Source: Bacillus sp. WMMC1349
GTDB taxonomy: Bacteria > Bacillota > Bacilli > Bacillales > Bacillaceae
DNA: 64,000 nt
Direction: 5' to 3'
Assembly: GCF_013155385.1 (NCBI RefSeq)
Contig: NZ_JABJUQ010000007.1
Coordinates: 2,586,001 to 2,650,000 of the forward strand
Below the pieces are notes generated by a model. It had not been told where the DNA came from, did no database searches, and worked only from the letters and a program-made list of their open reading frames with translations. Of this stretch, positions 24,411-34,625 are shown one piece after another. A program made the position numbers and the translations under genes. Position 1 is the stretch's first letter. Every line of letters begins with the position of its first letter.

Positions 24411-24434
24411 CTTTTCATCCCCCATGTTTTCTTG

Positions 24435-25208
24435 TTATTCTCCCTTAAAATGCGGTTTCCGTTTCTCTAAGAAAGCTTGGATCCCTTCCTGTGCATCTTT
24501 AGATCGAAATAATTCACTAAAACGCTTTCCTTCGAGCTTTAGACCTTCTTCATAAGAATGTTCTTTCCCTGTATGAAGCAATTCGATCACATATGCTAGT
24601 GTCTGTGGACTTTTTTCCGCGAATTTAGCTGCGAGTTCTTTGCCCTTTACAAGAACTTCAGCTTCATTTTTCGTTAAAATGGTCACCAGTCCATATGAAA
24701 ATGCTTCTTTTCCAGAGATCGGTTCAGATGTTCCGATCATTTCGAGCGCTTTTGCGGTTCCAACATATTTCGGGAGACGCTGTGTTCCCCCATAACCAGG
24801 AATAATTCCGAGGTTCAATTCTGGAAGGCCAAGCTTTGCGTTTTCCTCTGCTATTCTTATATGGCAAGCCATTGCAAGCTCAAGTCCGCCCCCAAGAGCA
24901 GCTCCATGAATAGCTGCAATTATCGGTTTTGGAAAGGATTCAATTTCTTCAAAAACTTGATGGCCTTTATTGGCGAGATTTGTATCAGCTTGTTCCATTA
25001 ATGAAGTAAATTCTTTAATATCAGCACCTGCTGAGAAAAATCTGCCCTCCCCATGAATGACGATGCTTCTCACGTTTCGATCCTCTTTAAGCTGATCGAG
25101 ACAGACAGAAAGATCTGTCAGCACCTTTGTAGACAGCGCATTTGCAGGCGGATGCTGAATGGTGATCACCGCAATATGGTCTTCTGTTGACAGCGATAAT
25201 GTCTTCAT
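24435..25208 (-). CDS. fadB: Enoyl-CoA hydratase
   Basis: 257 residues of the crotonase family, hydrating 2-enoyl-CoA in beta-oxidation. The oxyanion hole is provided by FFSAGADIKEF and by AALGGGLELAMACHIRIA, and the catalytic glutamates lie in GLPELNLGIIPGYGGTQRLP. It starts directly after the fadR stop (no gap) and is followed by etfB after 24 bases. This is ysiB/fadB of B. subtilis. Confidence 0.94.
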   Translation of the reverse strand: MKTLSLSTEDHIAVITIQHPPANALSTKVLTDLSVCLDQLKEDRNVRSIVIHGEGRFFSAGADIKEFTSLMEQADTNLANKGHQVFEEIESFPKPIIAAIHGAALGGGLELAMACHIRIAEENAKLGLPELNLGIIPGYGGTQRLPKYVGTAKALEMIGTSEPISGKEAFSYGLVTILTKNEAEVLVKGKELAAKFAEKSPQTLAYVIELLHTGKEHSYEEGLKLEGKRFSELFRSKDAQEGIQAFLEKRKPHFKGE

Positions 25209-25808
25209 CTAGATTCCCCCTTTTTCACCACTGCTGAAACCATGAATTAACAGTTCATGGATACTGTCTGCCAGTTGTGGCAGATCGTATTTTTGATCAT
25301 TCATCACCCAAGTTGTCACCGTTTCATCAATAGTTCCGAAAATCATCTGTTTTGCTAAACGAACATCAAGTGTACGTCTAAATTCTCCAGTTTCTTTTCC
25401 TTCGGTGATGATATCCTCTAAAATCATTAAGTAACTCTTCAGAATTTCATTGATTTTTAAACGCAGATCCAAATTGGACTGTCGAAGTTCTAATTGGGTC
25501 ACAATCGCCAAATGCCGGTCTCCACTCAGCAGTTGAAAATGCTTTTTGATAAACAAAGAGAGCTTCTCTGTTGCTGAATTTTTCACTTTCATTTCTTCAT
25601 TCATTTGTTCGATAAACTGACCCATCTTCTCTTTAAATAAAGAAATAAGAATATCTTCTTTATTTTTAAAATAAAGATAAATGGTACCGTCAGCCACCCC
25701 AGCCTGCTTAGCAATTTTCGAAACTTGAGCCTGGTGATAGCCTTTTTCTGCAATCACAATTACAGCTGCGTCAATAATCTGCATATACTTCGGTCTCTTT
25801 TGTTTCAA
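25209..25808 (-). CDS. fadR: TetR-family fatty acid degradation repressor FadR
   Basis: 199 residues. The helix-turn-helix is at about 30-50 (HQAQVSKIAKQAGVADGTIY), followed by LYFKNKEDILISLF, the TetR hallmark. FadR (YsiA) represses fad genes and is released by long-chain acyl-CoA. The start is taken as TTG at 25808 (MKQKRPKYMQ), which has AAAGGA ten bases upstream and fits the family. An ATG at 25847 would place the palindromic operator at 25832 inside the coding region. Cotranscribed with fadB, etfB and etfA. Confidence 0.92.
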   Translation of the reverse strand: MKQKRPKYMQIIDAAVIVIAEKGYHQAQVSKIAKQAGVADGTIYLYFKNKEDILISLFKEKMGQFIEQMNEEMKVKNSATEKLSLFIKKHFQLLSGDRHLAIVTQLELRQSNLDLRLKINEILKSYLMILEDIITEGKETGEFRRTLDVRLAKQMIFGTIDETVTTWVMNDQKYDLPQLADSIHELLIHGFSSGEKGGI

Positions 25809-25831
25809 TTGGCTTCGTTCCTTTCCATCTA

Positions 25832-25851
25832 ATGAATGAACACTCATTCAT
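25832..25851. promoter_or_regulatory. FadR operator
   Basis: TGAATGA-N4-TCATTCA with perfect eight-base arms counting the flanking A/T, matching the Bacillus FadR box (TGAATGA..A.TCATTCA). It lies directly before the fadR TTG start, so FadR represses its own operon. Confidence 0.8.
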
Positions 25852-25920
25852 GACTCAATCGTAAATAAATTTACCGATTTTGTCAAGGATGAAAAGAATT
25901 TTTCCCTTCATTGATCTTTT

Positions 25921-25953
25921 AAAAGCCTGCCGTTTTGTATACAGCAGGCTTCA
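25921..25953 (-). terminator. Terminator after lcfA
   Basis: Minus strand AAGCCTGCTG...GCAGGCTTTT hairpin, three bases after the lcfA stop and upstream of the fadR operator. It separates lcfA from fadR to a degree. Confidence 0.7.
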
Positions 25954-25955
25954 TT

Positions 25956-27635
25956 TTATGCCTTCGCCTTTTCTTCATCTACTAGCGCTCTTCTTAATAT
26001 CTTACCGACTGCTGTTTTTGGCAGTTCATCTCTGATTTCATATATTTTCGGGACTTTGTAGGGTGCTAAGCGTGATCGAGCATATTCATCTAATTCCTTC
26101 TCAGTTATTGTAACATGATCTTTTAAAACAACAAACGCTTTCACGGTTTCTCCCCTGTATTCATCAGGTACTCCAATGACAACAGTCTCCTGAATAGCTT
26201 CATGTTCATATAATACTTCTTCAATTTCACGCGGATAAATATTATATCCACCTGCGATGATCATGTCTTTCTTTCGATCGACAATATAGAAAAAACCATC
26301 TTTATCCATGTAACCGATATCACCGGTAAACAGCCAGCCATCCTTAAGTACAGCTGCCGTCTCCTCAGGATTATTCCAATAACCTTTCATCACTTGAGGA
26401 CCTTTCACAACAATTTCTCCACGTTCATACGGTTCTAGAAAACCACCGGTTTCTTCAGAATAGATTGCCGCTTCTGTACCAGGCCATGGACAGCCAATAC
26501 TTCCCGGCTTGTTCAAATCCCAAATCAAGTTGGAATGGGTGACTGGTGATGCCTCAGATAATCCAAATCCTTCAACAAGCTTTCCTCCTGTAACTTTTTC
26601 AAACTGTTGTTTCACTTCAACTGGAAGCGGGGCAGAACCGCACAAACAGCTTTTAATGGATGATAAATCATACTGCTTAATATCGGGATGATTCAATAAA
26701 GCGATATAGATAGTAGGAACACCGGGAAAAATGGTTGGTTTTTCTTTATCAATCGTCTTCAACACTGTTTGCGCATCAAATCTAGGCAGGAGAATCATTT
26801 CGTACCCTTGGTTAATCGTCAAATTGATGATTGCCATCATCCCATACACATGAAAAAATGGAACTAGTCCGAGCACTTTTTCTTTTCCTGTTTCCAATTT
26901 GTATGACCATGTGACACATTGTTTAATATTGGCTAAAATGTTACAGTGTGAAAGCATAACAGCTTTCGGCGTTCCCGTTGTCCCCCCAGTATACTGCAAT
27001 ACTGCAATATCATGAAAAGGGTCAACCTCAATATTTGGAGGACCATTTGGAATAGGACGTTTCATTATCGTTCGAAAGAAGTGTGTCGATTCATTTTCAG
27101 TGATTTCAATTGAAAACTGCTCCTGTTTTTTTTGAACAAATGGATAAAACATATTTTTTGGAAATGGCAGAAAATCTTTCATACTGGTGAGGATAATATG
27201 TTTCAAATTTGTCAACGCTTTCATTTTTGATGTAACCGGGTAGAGGTTATCAAGCGTAATCAAAATATCCGCTTCGCTGTCTTTTATCAAATGTTCAAGC
27301 TCTCTTTCCTTATAAAGAGGATTTGTTTGAACAACGATGCCTCCAGCGAAAAGCACGCCATAATATGCAATGACAGCCTGGGGACAGTTCGGCAACATAA
27401 TGGATACTCTATCACCTTTCTTAAGACCAAGAGACAAGAGATAATCGGCGATTTTTAAAGCTTCCTCGTAAACTTGTTGATAGGTGCTTTTTTTTCCGAG
27501 AAAATGAATGGCTGTCTTTTCAGAAAATTGTTGTGCGGATTGCTGTAGGACGGAATGGAGTGTTTGATCTTCAAAATGTAGTTCATGAGGAATTTGTTCG
27601 GGATAGTGAAGCAACCACGGTTTTTCAACTGACAT
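25956..27635 (-). CDS. lcfA: Long-chain fatty-acid-CoA ligase
   Basis: 559 residues of the acyl-adenylate-forming family, activating fatty acids with ATP and CoA. Motifs in order: LQYTGGTTGTPKAVMLSH (P-loop) near residue 200, GFGLSEASPVTHSN, GWLFTGDIGYMDKDGFFYIV, DRKKDMIIAGGYNIYPREIE and the C-terminal lysine in LPKTAVGKILRR. The start at 27635 follows TAAGGAGGGG by five bases; the longer reading lacks this. First gene of the beta-oxidation cluster, as in B. subtilis. Confidence 0.95.
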   Translation of the reverse strand: MSVEKPWLLHYPEQIPHELHFEDQTLHSVLQQSAQQFSEKTAIHFLGKKSTYQQVYEEALKIADYLLSLGLKKGDRVSIMLPNCPQAVIAYYGVLFAGGIVVQTNPLYKERELEHLIKDSEADILITLDNLYPVTSKMKALTNLKHIILTSMKDFLPFPKNMFYPFVQKKQEQFSIEITENESTHFFRTIMKRPIPNGPPNIEVDPFHDIAVLQYTGGTTGTPKAVMLSHCNILANIKQCVTWSYKLETGKEKVLGLVPFFHVYGMMAIINLTINQGYEMILLPRFDAQTVLKTIDKEKPTIFPGVPTIYIALLNHPDIKQYDLSSIKSCLCGSAPLPVEVKQQFEKVTGGKLVEGFGLSEASPVTHSNLIWDLNKPGSIGCPWPGTEAAIYSEETGGFLEPYERGEIVVKGPQVMKGYWNNPEETAAVLKDGWLFTGDIGYMDKDGFFYIVDRKKDMIIAGGYNIYPREIEEVLYEHEAIQETVVIGVPDEYRGETVKAFVVLKDHVTITEKELDEYARSRLAPYKVPKIYEIRDELPKTAVGKILRRALVDEEKAKA

Positions 27636-27711
27636 AAAACCCCTCCTTATCAAATGACTGTTAATTAAAGTATACCAAATCAAATTCAGAAAGTAATGAT
27701 TTTTTAAAAAA

Positions 27712-27746
27712 GGCGCCTGAAAACTTAAATTTCAGGCACCTTTTTT
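27712..27746. terminator. Bidirectional terminator
   Basis: GGCGCCTGAAAACTT/AATTTCAGGCACC hairpin, with T-runs on both sides: plus strand at 27741-27746 and minus strand at 27706-27711. It follows the small yshE-linked gene. Confidence 0.7.
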
Positions 27747-27829
27747 CAGGCAAAAAATATTATATAAATAATACCAATCATAATAAATACCCCTGCGATG
27801 CACAATAAGACTTTTGCTAATTTCTCCAT
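27746..27829 (-). CDS. 27-residue membrane peptide downstream of yshE
   Basis: Reads MEKLAKVLLCIAGVFIMIGI then IYIIFFA and TGA: a short charged start and one transmembrane helix. GGGGAG lies five bases before the ATG, and the gene lies 11 bases after yshE and right before the terminator, so it would be part of the yshE messenger. Too short for usual gene finding, but the ribosome site and codon pattern favour translation. Function unknown. Confidence 0.6.
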   Translation of the reverse strand: MEKLAKVLLCIAGVFIMIGIIYIIFFA

Positions 27830-27840
27830 CTTTACTCCCC

Positions 27841-28245
27841 TTAAATACCTGCGGCCACGACAAATGACAAGCCGACAGAGATGACAAAAGAAATGAAGCC
27901 GACAGCGCGGTTGTCATTTTCAATTTCCTTGTCAATTTTGAATCGCGGTGTCAAGAATTCAAAAATAAAATAGCCGATCAACAGCAAAGTGAAGCCAAAT
28001 ATTCCCCAGCCAATCATTTGCAGCAAGGAATTATGCTGACTGATCGATTTTTGTAATATGTTGGCGATCCCTAAAATTTTTCCTCCTGTTGCCAATGCCA
28101 CCGCAAAGTTTCCTTTTTGTATCTCTTCCCAGTTTTTATATGAGGTCACAAGCTCAAAAATCGTCAAAAATATAACGAGGCAGAGAATGGATACACTGTA
28201 ATAGGCAGCAATTTCAACCAGATCGTTTTCCCAAAACTCTTTCAT
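27841..28245 (-). CDS. yshE: DUF350 family membrane protein YshE
   Basis: 134 residues with four membrane helices (about 9-29, 45-65, 78-97, 112-132). The GGKILGIANI and IGWGIFGFTLLLIGYFIFEF segments are the DUF350 type, which internally repeats a two-helix unit. It sits between mutS2 and lcfA as in B. subtilis. Function unknown. Confidence 0.88.
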   Translation of the reverse strand: MKEFWENDLVEIAAYYSVSILCLVIFLTIFELVTSYKNWEEIQKGNFAVALATGGKILGIANILQKSISQHNSLLQMIGWGIFGFTLLLIGYFIFEFLTPRFKIDKEIENDNRAVGFISFVISVGLSFVVAAGI

Positions 28246-28263
28246 ACCGATTTTAACTCCCTT

Positions 28264-30627
28264 TTATTTTAATTCGACAATCGTAACTCCTGATCCTCCT
28301 TCTCCCGCTTCACCGAATCGGGTCTTTTTTACATTTCTGTGAGATTTCAAAAGATCTTGAACACCTTTTCTAAGTGCACCGGTTCCTTTTCCATGAATAA
28401 TTGATACCCTTGGATAGCCGGCGAGAATGGCATCATCCAAATATTTTTCGACACGGTGAAGCGCGCTGTCATAGCGCTCTCCTCTAAGATCGAGTTCAAG
28501 TGATACGTGATAATCTTTTCCTTTAACCGCAGCAATTGATGTTTGTTTCTCTTGTTCAGGTGCTGATTTTATAAATTCAAGGTCTTTTTCTTTTACTTTC
28601 ATTTTCAGAATCCCGATTTGGACATTCCATTCATTAGCACCTGTTTTTTCAAGCAATGTTCCTTTTTGACCAAAGCTCAAAACTGTGACTTCATCACCCT
28701 GTTTTAATTCCCTCTTGCTGCTTTTTTTCTGAACCGGTTTCTTTGCCTTTTCAAATGAAGGCACAGCACTTTCCAAACGTTTTTTTGCTTCAATCAACTC
28801 ATGGTCTTTAAACGTTTTTTGCTCTGCCTTTATCATTCGCAGAGAGCGGATAATGTCATCAGCTTCTTTCATCGCTTCCTTGACTTTTTCAGCTGCCTTT
28901 TGTTCAGCTTGCTCATACAGCCGGTCTTTTTTCTCCTGCCATTCGTTGATTTGCTTTTGTAGATCGCGATGAAGCTTTTCAGCCTCAGTACGGATCGCTT
29001 CCGTTTCAGTCAGTTCTGCTTCCGCTCGTTTTTTACTGTCTTCCAGTGATGCGATCATCGTGTCGACTTCATTGTGTTCAGTCGTCATTTCTGACTTCGC
29101 ACGACCAATTACATGCTCAGGAAGACCTAGCCGTTTTGAAATTTCAAATGCATTGCTTCGACCGGGCACACCGATTAACAATTTATAAGTTGGCGAAAGG
29201 GTTTCGATATTAAATTCAACACTTGCATTGATTACATTTTCGCGATTATAGCCGTATGCTTTCAGTTCAGGATAATGAGTTGTAGCGATGACGCGCGCTC
29301 CTGTTTGGTACACTTCGTCAAGAATACTGATCGCAAGTGCGGCCCCTTCCTGAGGATCTGTTCCTGCTCCCAGCTCATCAAATAATATCAAGCTGTTTTC
29401 TGTCATATCTTCCAAAATGTCAACAATGTTGACCATATGCGAAGAGAACGTACTTAAGCTTTGTTCAATCGATTGTTCATCACCGATATCGGCAAAGACT
29501 TGATCAAATACCGCTATTTCCGACCCCTCTTCTGCCGGAATATGAAGCCCGGATTGTGCCATCAATGTCAATAAACCGAGTGTTTTCAGGGTAACTGTTT
29601 TTCCACCTGTATTTGGTCCAGTGATCACAATTGTTGTGTAATCTCCCCCAAGTACTATATCATTTGGAACAACCTCTTTGATGGGCAATAATGGATGTCG
29701 TGCTTGAATCAATCTGACATAGCCGCGGTCATTTACACTTGGTTTGACTGCTTTTGTCGCCTTTGCGTATTTTGCTTTTGCAAAAATGTAGTCTAGAATT
29801 TGCAAAATGTGTACATCATGAAAAAGCTCAGCCGTGTGTTCAGCTGTTTTTTCAGTCAGCATCCGTAGTATCCGTTCGATTTCTTGTGTCTCATTTACTT
29901 TTGCTTGACGAAGCGAATTGTTCATATCAACGATCGCTTGAGGCTCAATAAACAATGTTGCACCTGAAGAGGACTGATCTTGAACGATTCCTCCATAGCT
30001 TGACCTGTATTCCTGTTTAACCGGAATCACGAAGCGGTCATTGCGGATCGTGACGATCGTATCTGAAAGCATTTTTTGTGCTGAAGATGATCGCAGCATC
30101 GCTTCAAGTCTGTCTCTAATCCTTGATTCAAGCGTCCGTAACTGTGTCCTAATTCCTCTTAATTTTTCTGAGGCACTGTCAAGTACTTCTCCATAGTCAT
30201 CGATACATGATTGAATCGCTTTTTCTAACTCTGACAGCGGGATCAGTTTTTCCGCATACTGGTGAAGAAAAGGAATCTCAAGTCCATCAGCAAACAGACT
30301 TTCTAGAAAATGCTTCATTTGTTTTGTCGCATATAAAAGACCCGATATTTCAGTAAACTCCGCCGGACTTAAAACACTGCCAATCTCTACTCTTTTTATC
30401 GCTTTCCTAATATCAGTCAAACCGCCGAATGGGGCATTTCCTTTTAATCGTATAACGGTAGCAGCCTCATCGACTTCTTCTTGCAGCTTTTTCACCTCAT
30501 CTAACGAACATGACGGTATAAGATCAAAAATGATTTCTTTGCCTAAAGATGAAGCTGTATATTCCGCAAGCTGTTCCTTTACTTTATCAAATTCAAGTGC
30601 TGATAGCGCTTTTTGTTGCAAAATCAA
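28264..30627 (-). CDS. mutSB: Endonuclease MutS2
   Basis: 787 residues. Core domains III of MutS, then the ATPase: Walker A GPNTGGKT at about 333-340, Walker [21 protein letters not shown], then the signature [13 protein letters not shown] long coiled coil runs from about 510 to 600, and the Smr nuclease domain ends the protein ([34 protein letters not shown]). MutS2 of Bacillus acts on recombination intermediates and collided ribosomes rather than in mismatch repair. Eleven bases after polX. Confidence 0.96.
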   Translation of the reverse strand: MILQQKALSALEFDKVKEQLAEYTASSLGKEIIFDLIPSCSLDEVKKLQEEVDEAATVIRLKGNAPFGGLTDIRKAIKRVEIGSVLSPAEFTEISGLLYATKQMKHFLESLFADGLEIPFLHQYAEKLIPLSELEKAIQSCIDDYGEVLDSASEKLRGIRTQLRTLESRIRDRLEAMLRSSSAQKMLSDTIVTIRNDRFVIPVKQEYRSSYGGIVQDQSSSGATLFIEPQAIVDMNNSLRQAKVNETQEIERILRMLTEKTAEHTAELFHDVHILQILDYIFAKAKYAKATKAVKPSVNDRGYVRLIQARHPLLPIKEVVPNDIVLGGDYTTIVITGPNTGGKTVTLKTLGLLTLMAQSGLHIPAEEGSEIAVFDQVFADIGDEQSIEQSLSTFSSHMVNIVDILEDMTENSLILFDELGAGTDPQEGAALAISILDEVYQTGARVIATTHYPELKAYGYNRENVINASVEFNIETLSPTYKLLIGVPGRSNAFEISKRLGLPEHVIGRAKSEMTTEHNEVDTMIASLEDSKKRAEAELTETEAIRTEAEKLHRDLQKQINEWQEKKDRLYEQAEQKAAEKVKEAMKEADDIIRSLRMIKAEQKTFKDHELIEAKKRLESAVPSFEKAKKPVQKKSSKRELKQGDEVTVLSFGQKGTLLEKTGANEWNVQIGILKMKVKEKDLEFIKSAPEQEKQTSIAAVKGKDYHVSLELDLRGERYDSALHRVEKYLDDAILAGYPRVSIIHGKGTGALRKGVQDLLKSHRNVKKTRFGEAGEGGSGVTIVELK

Positions 30628-30637
30628 TTAAACCTCC

Positions 30638-32353
30638 TTAAGAACGATGGCGCGATAAAAACGTACGGACCTCTTCAAGAGAACGAGCATTCAATACGTT
30701 CGCTTTTTGAGTCCATCCTTTTCTCGCTGCCATAACACCTGTTTTCATATCATATAGCATGTCCTTGCTATGGGCATCTGTATTAATGACGAGCGTCACC
30801 CCGGCAGCATTCGCTTTGAGCAGATGCTCCATTCTAAGATCGAGCCGCGCAGGGTTAGCATTTAATTCTAATGCTGTGTTTGTTTTTTTCGCGAGCTCAA
30901 TCAGTTGATCGATATCGACTTCATAGCCCGCTCGTCTTCCAATGAGGCGACCTGTTGGGTGAGCAATGATATCAACGTGCTGATTCATTAGGGCTTGTTC
31001 CAGTCGTTTCATGATAACATGCTGCGGCTGAGAAAAGTTTGAATGGATCGAAGCGATAACAAGATCCATTTCTGCTAGCAGTTCATCATCATAATCGAGT
31101 GTTCCATCAGGTAGAATATCCATCTCAACACCCTTAAAAATATGGAAATGAGTAAATTCTTTGTTCAATTTATCAATTTCCTTCGCTTGCTTTCGCAGTC
31201 TTTCAGGTGTTAAACCATTGGCAACTTTTAAATATTGCGAATGATCGGTTATGGCCATATATTGATAGCCTTTCGCTATACAGGCCTCAGCCATTTCTCT
31301 AATTGAGTAAGCACCATCACTCCACGTTGAGTGCATATGGAGATCACCCTTTATATCTTCAATCGAAACCAGACCTAGATGATCTTGATATATTTCAACT
31401 TCTTTCCCAGACTCTCTCAGTTCAGGAGGGATAAAGGGTAGTCCAAAGTGTGCAAAAAATTCTTTTTCACTAGAAAAGGTTTGGATGTCTCCTGTTTCAA
31501 TGTTCTCGACCCCATATTCACTAATTCTTTCGCCTTTTTCTTTAGCAAGTTGGCGCATTTTAATATTGTGATCTTTAGAACCCGTAAAATGGTGGAGTGC
31601 TGTCGGAAACTGGTCTTCAGTCACCAGGCGGAAGTCAGCGCTGATTTCTGATTCAAATTGAAATAAAAGCGATACTTTCGTATCTCCTGCTGCAATGACT
31701 TCTTTCACATTTGAAAGATTTAACAGACCTTCGCGAACAAGGCTGTGATCAGTGACTGCAATCATATAATCAAGATCTTTCACCGTTTCTTTAGCTCGCC
31801 GCAGGCTTCCGGCTCGTGAAAATTTTATCAGACCGGGCAGCCCATTGAGCTGTTCTTCAATTTCTTCTGCAACTGCTAAAGCAATTCCAATCGGGTATCG
31901 TTCTGGTCGTTTCCCTACTTCACCTAAAGCTTGAAGAATCTTTTCTTCCGTTTTTTTTCCGAACCCAGCCAGTCCTTGAACTTTGTGCTCTTCACAAGCT
32001 TCCTTTAATGAAGACATATCACTGACACCCAACTCTTGATATAGTTTAGCAATTTTTTTACCGCCAAGCCCTGGCAATTTCAACAGTGGAATCAGTCCCT
32101 CTGGAACCTCCTTTTTTAAACGTTCGAGTGTTCCAGATACCCCTTGATCTATGTATTCCTTGATGACAGCATATGTTCCTTTGCCAATTCCAGAAAGAGA
32201 CATCATATCATCGATTTCAGACAGGCTGCGGTCATCTTGTTCAAGGGCTGCAGCTGCTTTTCTGAAAGCGGATATTTTGAAAGGGTTGTCTCCTTTTAGT
32301 TCCATATACATTGCAATCGTTTCAAGCAATCGAATAACATCTTTTTTATGCAT
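30638..32353 (-). CDS. polX: DNA polymerase X family, PolX/PHP
   Basis: 571 residues. The N-terminal polymerase beta-like half has helix-hairpin-helix motifs (LPGLGGKKIAKLYQELGV, LAGFGKKTEEKILQALG) and the nucleotidyltransferase signature GSLRRAKETVKDLDYMIAV with the catalytic aspartates. The C-terminal PHP domain starts near residue 335 with DLHMHSTWSDGAYSIREMAE and includes AITDHSQY, IHSNF and NTDAHS metal ligands. It fills gaps in base excision repair; the PHP domain gives 3'-5' exonuclease activity. Confidence 0.96.
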   Translation of the reverse strand: MHKKDVIRLLETIAMYMELKGDNPFKISAFRKAAAALEQDDRSLSEIDDMMSLSGIGKGTYAVIKEYIDQGVSGTLERLKKEVPEGLIPLLKLPGLGGKKIAKLYQELGVSDMSSLKEACEEHKVQGLAGFGKKTEEKILQALGEVGKRPERYPIGIALAVAEEIEEQLNGLPGLIKFSRAGSLRRAKETVKDLDYMIAVTDHSLVREGLLNLSNVKEVIAAGDTKVSLLFQFESEISADFRLVTEDQFPTALHHFTGSKDHNIKMRQLAKEKGERISEYGVENIETGDIQTFSSEKEFFAHFGLPFIPPELRESGKEVEIYQDHLGLVSIEDIKGDLHMHSTWSDGAYSIREMAEACIAKGYQYMAITDHSQYLKVANGLTPERLRKQAKEIDKLNKEFTHFHIFKGVEMDILPDGTLDYDDELLAEMDLVIASIHSNFSQPQHVIMKRLEQALMNQHVDIIAHPTGRLIGRRAGYEVDIDQLIELAKKTNTALELNANPARLDLRMEHLLKANAAGVTLVINTDAHSKDMLYDMKTGVMAARKGWTQKANVLNARSLEEVRTFLSRHRS

Positions 32354-32470
32354 GTTTTCACCTCTTCGTATCCCGTGTCCTAGTACTAATCATACAAATT
32401 TTTAGATATTCCGACAACAAACCAGCAGATTGGCTTTAAAAAAACTCCCCCGAAAAACAGAGAAGCTTTA

Positions 32471-33016
32471 CTAAGATCCGTACTGATGCATCATTTGTTC
32501 TAGCAAGTTTGACAAAAACGGTGTTTTATAAACAATCAAATCAGCCAGCATCGAGCTAGCCATCATATTGTGCAACTCATCAATTGGCAAGAGCGCACCG
32601 ACAAATAAAATGATAAAAACAAATAAATAAATTTCTACTAAGCCAAGCAGAGCTCCAAGTATCTGATTGATCTGCTTAATGACTGGGATCCGTGCAACAG
32701 CATCTAAAAATGATGCAGCAATTCGCAAAAGAATGATTGTCAGGATAAAAAGAATGAGAAAGGCAATCATGTTGTAATAAGCGCTTTTAAGACTGCCATT
32801 AAAAAATGAAAATGCTGCCTGACCACCTGAAAAATCCGGCGCTGGAATCCAGCTAAGTTTTGGGGCAAGATCACTATAATAGACTCCTGCTACAGCGATG
32901 GCAACAATGAATGTCACCAGGCGGATACATTGGCGAATAAAGCCTCTTTTAAGACCGATCAATAGGCCGGAAAACAGTAATATGATAATGATGGTATCTA
33001 ACATCGTGATGTTCAA
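32471..33016 (-). CDS. yshB: CvpA family membrane protein YshB
   Basis: 181 residues with four membrane segments (about 5-20, 24-45, 75-98, 112-140). The pattern [20 protein letters not shown]...R is the CvpA/colicin V production family start. The ATG overlaps the zapA stop by four bases. Function is poorly defined; located in the zapA-yshB-polX-mutS2 series of B. subtilis. Confidence 0.9.
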   Translation of the reverse strand: MNITMLDTIIIILLFSGLLIGLKRGFIRQCIRLVTFIVAIAVAGVYYSDLAPKLSWIPAPDFSGGQAAFSFFNGSLKSAYYNMIAFLILFILTIILLRIAASFLDAVARIPVIKQINQILGALLGLVEIYLFVFIILFVGALLPIDELHNMMASSMLADLIVYKTPFLSNLLEQMMHQYGS

Positions 33017-33270
33017 TCCTTTTCTTTTAGTTGTCCTTTTAATCTTTCAAGTTCTTCTTTCAATTTCAAATAATCATGTACTACATTCACAGCTGTTAAT
33101 ACAGCAAGTTTATTTATATCAAGATACGGATTTTTTTCATTGATTTCTCTCATTTTATCATCCACAATTGAAGCAACGTGCCTCATATGGCTTTTCGTTT
33201 CATCGCCGACAATTGTGAATTGCTGACCGTATATGTCAACTGTTGTTTTTATTTTGCGACCATCAGACAA
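33013..33270 (-). CDS. zapA: Cell division protein ZapA
   Basis: 85 residues, the family length. ZapA bundles FtsZ filaments at the division site. [33 protein letters not shown] is the globular head, and the rest is a coiled coil ([20 protein letters not shown]). It is divergent from rnhC and heads the polX-mutS2 operon. Confidence 0.96.
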   Translation of the reverse strand: MSDGRKIKTTVDIYGQQFTIVGDETKSHMRHVASIVDDKMREINEKNPYLDINKLAVLTAVNVVHDYLKLKEELERLKGQLKEKD

Positions 33271-33417
33271 CGTTTCTCCTCCATTCTGATTGCGAGAATC
33301 CTAGTTTCTATCATAACATGTTTAGAGATTGAATGAAACGATCAGCCCTGCTGTGATGATACATCTGTGAATATATTGTACGCCCCATTCGTTCGTTTTA
33401 AAAAGGAGATGAAGTTC

Positions 33418-34350
33418 ATGTCACATTCAGTTTTAAAAGTAAGCCAATCTGTCATAGAAAACATGAAAACATATTATCAAGCTGATATCACTTCCCTTTC
33501 TATCCAAGGAGCCGTTTTTCAGGCAAAACCTCAAGGTTGCACCATTACAGCATATCGATCTGGAAAGGTTTTGTTCCAAGGAAAAAATGCTGGTAAGGAG
33601 GCAGAGCGCTGGAATGAAGCTGCCGAGAGACCCACGGACAAAAAAACGGTTTCCAAAAAAAGTATACCTTCCATCTATCAACCGCCCGAAGGTATTAGTT
33701 CAATGTCTGTCATCGGCTCTGATGAGGTTGGAACAGGAGACTATTTCGGCCCAATGACCGTTGCCTGTGTATATGCTGAAAAAACAAAACTTCCGCTTTT
33801 ACAAGAACTTGGTGTCAAGGATTCAAAACATTTGAAAGACCCGCAAATCATTCAAATTGCGCGTGACTTAATTAAAACAGTCCCTTACAGCCTCTTGGTC
33901 TTGAGGAATGAAAAGTATAATGAAATGCAGGAAAAAGGAATGAGTCAAGGAAAAATGAAAGCCCTCCTGCACAACCAAGCGATTACAAACCTCCTTAAAA
34001 AACTGGATGGAACACGCCCAGAGGCGATTTTAATCGACCAATTTGCTGAACCGACCGTTTATTTTAAACACCTTGCAGGCAAAACTGCCATCAAAGAGCA
34101 GACATATTTTAGTACAAAAGCAGAAGGCATCCACCTCTCTGTCGCTGCTGCATCGATTATCGCCCGCTATTCATTTTTAATGGAGATGGACAAGCTTTCG
34201 AAAGTAGCGGGAATCACGCTGCCTAAAGGAGCGGGAGCATTAGTAGATCAAGCAGCGGCAAAGCTGATTAGACAAAAAGGTGTGACTGTGCTTCGTCAGT
34301 TTACAAAACTGCATTTTGCAAATACGGAGAAAGCAAAACGGATGGTATAG
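33418..34350 (+). CDS. rnhC: Ribonuclease HIII
   Basis: 310 residues. RNase HIII cleaves RNA in RNA-DNA hybrids. An N-terminal TBP-like substrate-binding domain (about 1-90) precedes the type 2 RNase H domain, which opens GSDEVGTGDYFGPMTVACVY with the catalytic Asp-Glu pair. VKDSKHLKD, LIDQFAEPTVYF and SVAAASIIARYSFL carry the remaining acidic residues. The ATG at 33418 has AAAGGAG nine bases upstream; an in-frame upstream reading does not. Confidence 0.94.
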   Translation: MSHSVLKVSQSVIENMKTYYQADITSLSIQGAVFQAKPQGCTITAYRSGKVLFQGKNAGKEAERWNEAAERPTDKKTVSKKSIPSIYQPPEGISSMSVIGSDEVGTGDYFGPMTVACVYAEKTKLPLLQELGVKDSKHLKDPQIIQIARDLIKTVPYSLLVLRNEKYNEMQEKGMSQGKMKALLHNQAITNLLKKLDGTRPEAILIDQFAEPTVYFKHLAGKTAIKEQTYFSTKAEGIHLSVAAASIIARYSFLMEMDKLSKVAGITLPKGAGALVDQAAAKLIRQKGVTVLRQFTKLHFANTEKAKRMV

Positions 34351-34460
34351 AGCTGAGAACGGGTCATATTTTCCCAAGTGAGCCTCAAGAGCTACATTTC
34401 AATCGTGTCATGCAAAATATTGAAAATCTAGATTTAAAGGTGATCAAACAGAAAGATTGA
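34350..34460 (+). pseudogene. 36-codon gene-end fragment after rnhC
   Basis: Directly overlapping the rnhC stop, the next frame reads ELRTGHIFPSEPQELHFNRV then MQNIENLDLKVIKQKD and TGA. The composition is that of real protein, and it has no start codon. It is most likely the tail of a deleted gene. The family is not recognised with certainty. Confidence 0.4.
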
Positions 34461-34571
34461 TAAAAATATGACTGAGTGGTGGGTTGCATTATATTGGTGC
34501 ATCCCGCTTCAGCCGTTGATATGACAAATAATCGAGTGAAATATTAACGTGAAATCGGACGAACCAGTCCT

Positions 34572-34610
34572 AAAAAAAATAGCCAGCCCCGACTTGATCG
34601 AGAACTGGCT
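34572..34610 (-). terminator. Terminator after pheT
   Basis: Minus strand AAGCCAGTTCTC...GGGGCTGGCT stem followed by ATTTTTTTTAGG, 15 bases after the pheT stop. Confidence 0.75.
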
Positions 34611-34625
34611 TTACATCGCTTTCTT

